Under the pieces are notes generated by a model. That model did not search any database. It was not told where the DNA came from and saw only the letters and a program-made list of their open reading frames with translations. The translations under genes were made by a program, and so were the position numbers. A stretch of 64,000 nucleotides of DNA from Pseudonocardia kujensis (GTDB lineage Bacteria > Actinomycetota > Actinomycetes > Mycobacteriales > Pseudonocardiaceae). Below are positions 63,678 to 64,000 of the stretch, piece by piece. Within the stretch, counting starts at the first letter, position 1. Each line of letters starts with the position of its first letter. The stretch lies in contig NZ_JAJSOK010000020.1 in assembly GCF_021283305.1 (NCBI RefSeq), forward strand, positions 1-64,000, read 5' to 3'.

Positions 63678-64000
63678 ATGTCCGCTCACCCGGTGGCGAC
63701 CCCGGAGCCGCGGGCGGCACTGCGGGTCGCCCCGCTCGTCGACGCGGCCCGGGCGGCCGCGGCGCCGGAGGGAACGGCACCCTGGTTCGTCACGGCCGTC
63801 GACGACGGCGTCGCCGTCCGGTCCGTGGTGCGGCGCTGGTCGCTGGCCGAGGAGCCGCTGGCGCGGGTGACCCGGGTCGCGGCCGGGGCGGGGCTGCGGG
63901 CCATCCGGCTCGCGGTGGCCGCCCAGGGCCGCCGCCCGCAGGTCACGTACCCGGTCGAGGAGGGGCTGCTCGCCGTGGTGCGGCCGGGCGAGCCGTACGC
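63678..64000 (+). CDS. Acg-like nitroreductase family protein (3' end outside window)
   Basis: The frame is open from ATG 63678 to the window end (about 107 residues). APLVDAARAAAAPEGTAPWF and VTAVDDGVAVRSVVRRWSLA, then VAAGAGLRAIRLAVAAQGRR and PQVTYPVEEGLLAVVRPGEP, correspond to the N-terminal part of the Acg/Rv2032 group (usually N-T-Q-P-W-R-F then aliphatic strands). Acg proteins are FMN-binding nitroreductase-like and DosR-regulated in mycobacteria. Here NTQPW reads GTAPW, a clear deviation. Identification is moderate because the catalytic half is cut off. Confidence 0.6.
   Translation, partial: MSAHPVATPEPRAALRVAPLVDAARAAAAPEGTAPWFVTAVDDGVAVRSVVRRWSLAEEPLARVTRVAAGAGLRAIRLAVAAQGRRPQVTYPVEEGLLAVVRPGEPY

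Noticed and set aside
1..64000. CRISPR arrays or complete insertion sequences
   Set aside because: No regularly spaced repeats with unique spacers and no transposase frame with terminal inverted repeats were seen. The only mobile traces are the decayed integrative element and the HNH gene.

Overview
The window is GC-rich, mostly coding DNA from an actinobacterium. Frequent GTG starts, 4-bp ATGA/GTGA gene overlaps, a DUF222/HNH (13E12-type) gene, a DosS-like dormancy cluster and the overall gene set fit a Pseudonocardiaceae member, most likely Pseudonocardia. That placement is inferred from gene content; no 16S gene or ribosomal protein is present.

Region 1 (1-1.06 kb) is chromosomal backbone: the end of an RskA-type anti-sigma factor gene, a PGPGW membrane protein gene and tRNA-Val(CAC). 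Region 2 (about 1.0-13.65 kb) looks like a genomic island. It starts at the tRNA-Val 3' end, and a 41/45-identical copy of that end lies at 13606-13650. Next to the tRNA are decayed int, xis and repSA genes of a pSAM2-like integrative element. The cargo is anion and metalloid resistance: a universal stress gene, two FluC fluoride channels and a DUF3040 gene, all on the minus strand behind a recognisable fluoride riboswitch (4471-4522); a broken nhaA; a TauE/SafE exporter; and an arsenic cluster (ArsR-ArsN fusion, ArsO-like flavoprotein, MFS pump, ArsM, Cys-rich membrane protein, ArsR, Acr3, ArsC). Repeated WTCGA-N6-TCGAW palindromes mark the ars promoters. A second, shattered ars locus (arsI and arsC pieces with the same operators) lies at 29.3-29.7 kb.

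Region 3 (13.7-26.9 kb) holds small regulators and ion transport: a LysR-like effector domain with DUF5997, two paralogous two-helix K+ channels around an RsbW-like ATPase and a DUF389 protein, a cyclase-family hydrolase, a cation/proton antiporter, a DUF2252 protein, a ClC channel and a bile-acid-symporter-family protein. Region 4 (26.9-31.3 kb) has a three-gene cobalt-type nitrile hydratase or thiocyanate hydrolase, a DUF2332 protein, a phosphoesterase and a TetR regulator. Region 5 (31.3-38.5 kb) is a hydroxyquinol branch of aromatic degradation: LysR regulator, phenol/resorcinol-type FAD monooxygenase, a single polypeptide joining maleylacetate reductase to hydroxyquinol 1,2-dioxygenase, MarR regulator, LLM oxidoreductase and FMN reductase. 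Region 6 (38.5-43.8 kb) contains several gene fragments (DUF1330, HNH, LacI-like, LLM monooxygenase) plus a P-loop kinase and an Rrf2/NmrA pair.

Region 7 (43.8-64 kb) opens with a wall-synthesis pair: a 975-residue RodA/FtsW-PBP2 fusion and an adjacent MreB-like ATPase. It continues as a dormancy-type block: five universal stress proteins, two CBS proteins, a GAF-ANTAR protein, DUF1876, DUF1918, an Rv1733c-like membrane protein, a STAS protein, a DosS-like histidine kinase, an MHS transporter, a PucR-like regulator, a GNAT enzyme and the start of an Acg-like nitroreductase. Most promoters in this block carry a degenerate palindrome resembling CAGGGNCGAAGGTCCC, which suggests one DosR/DevR-like regulon. 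The response regulator itself is not in the window.
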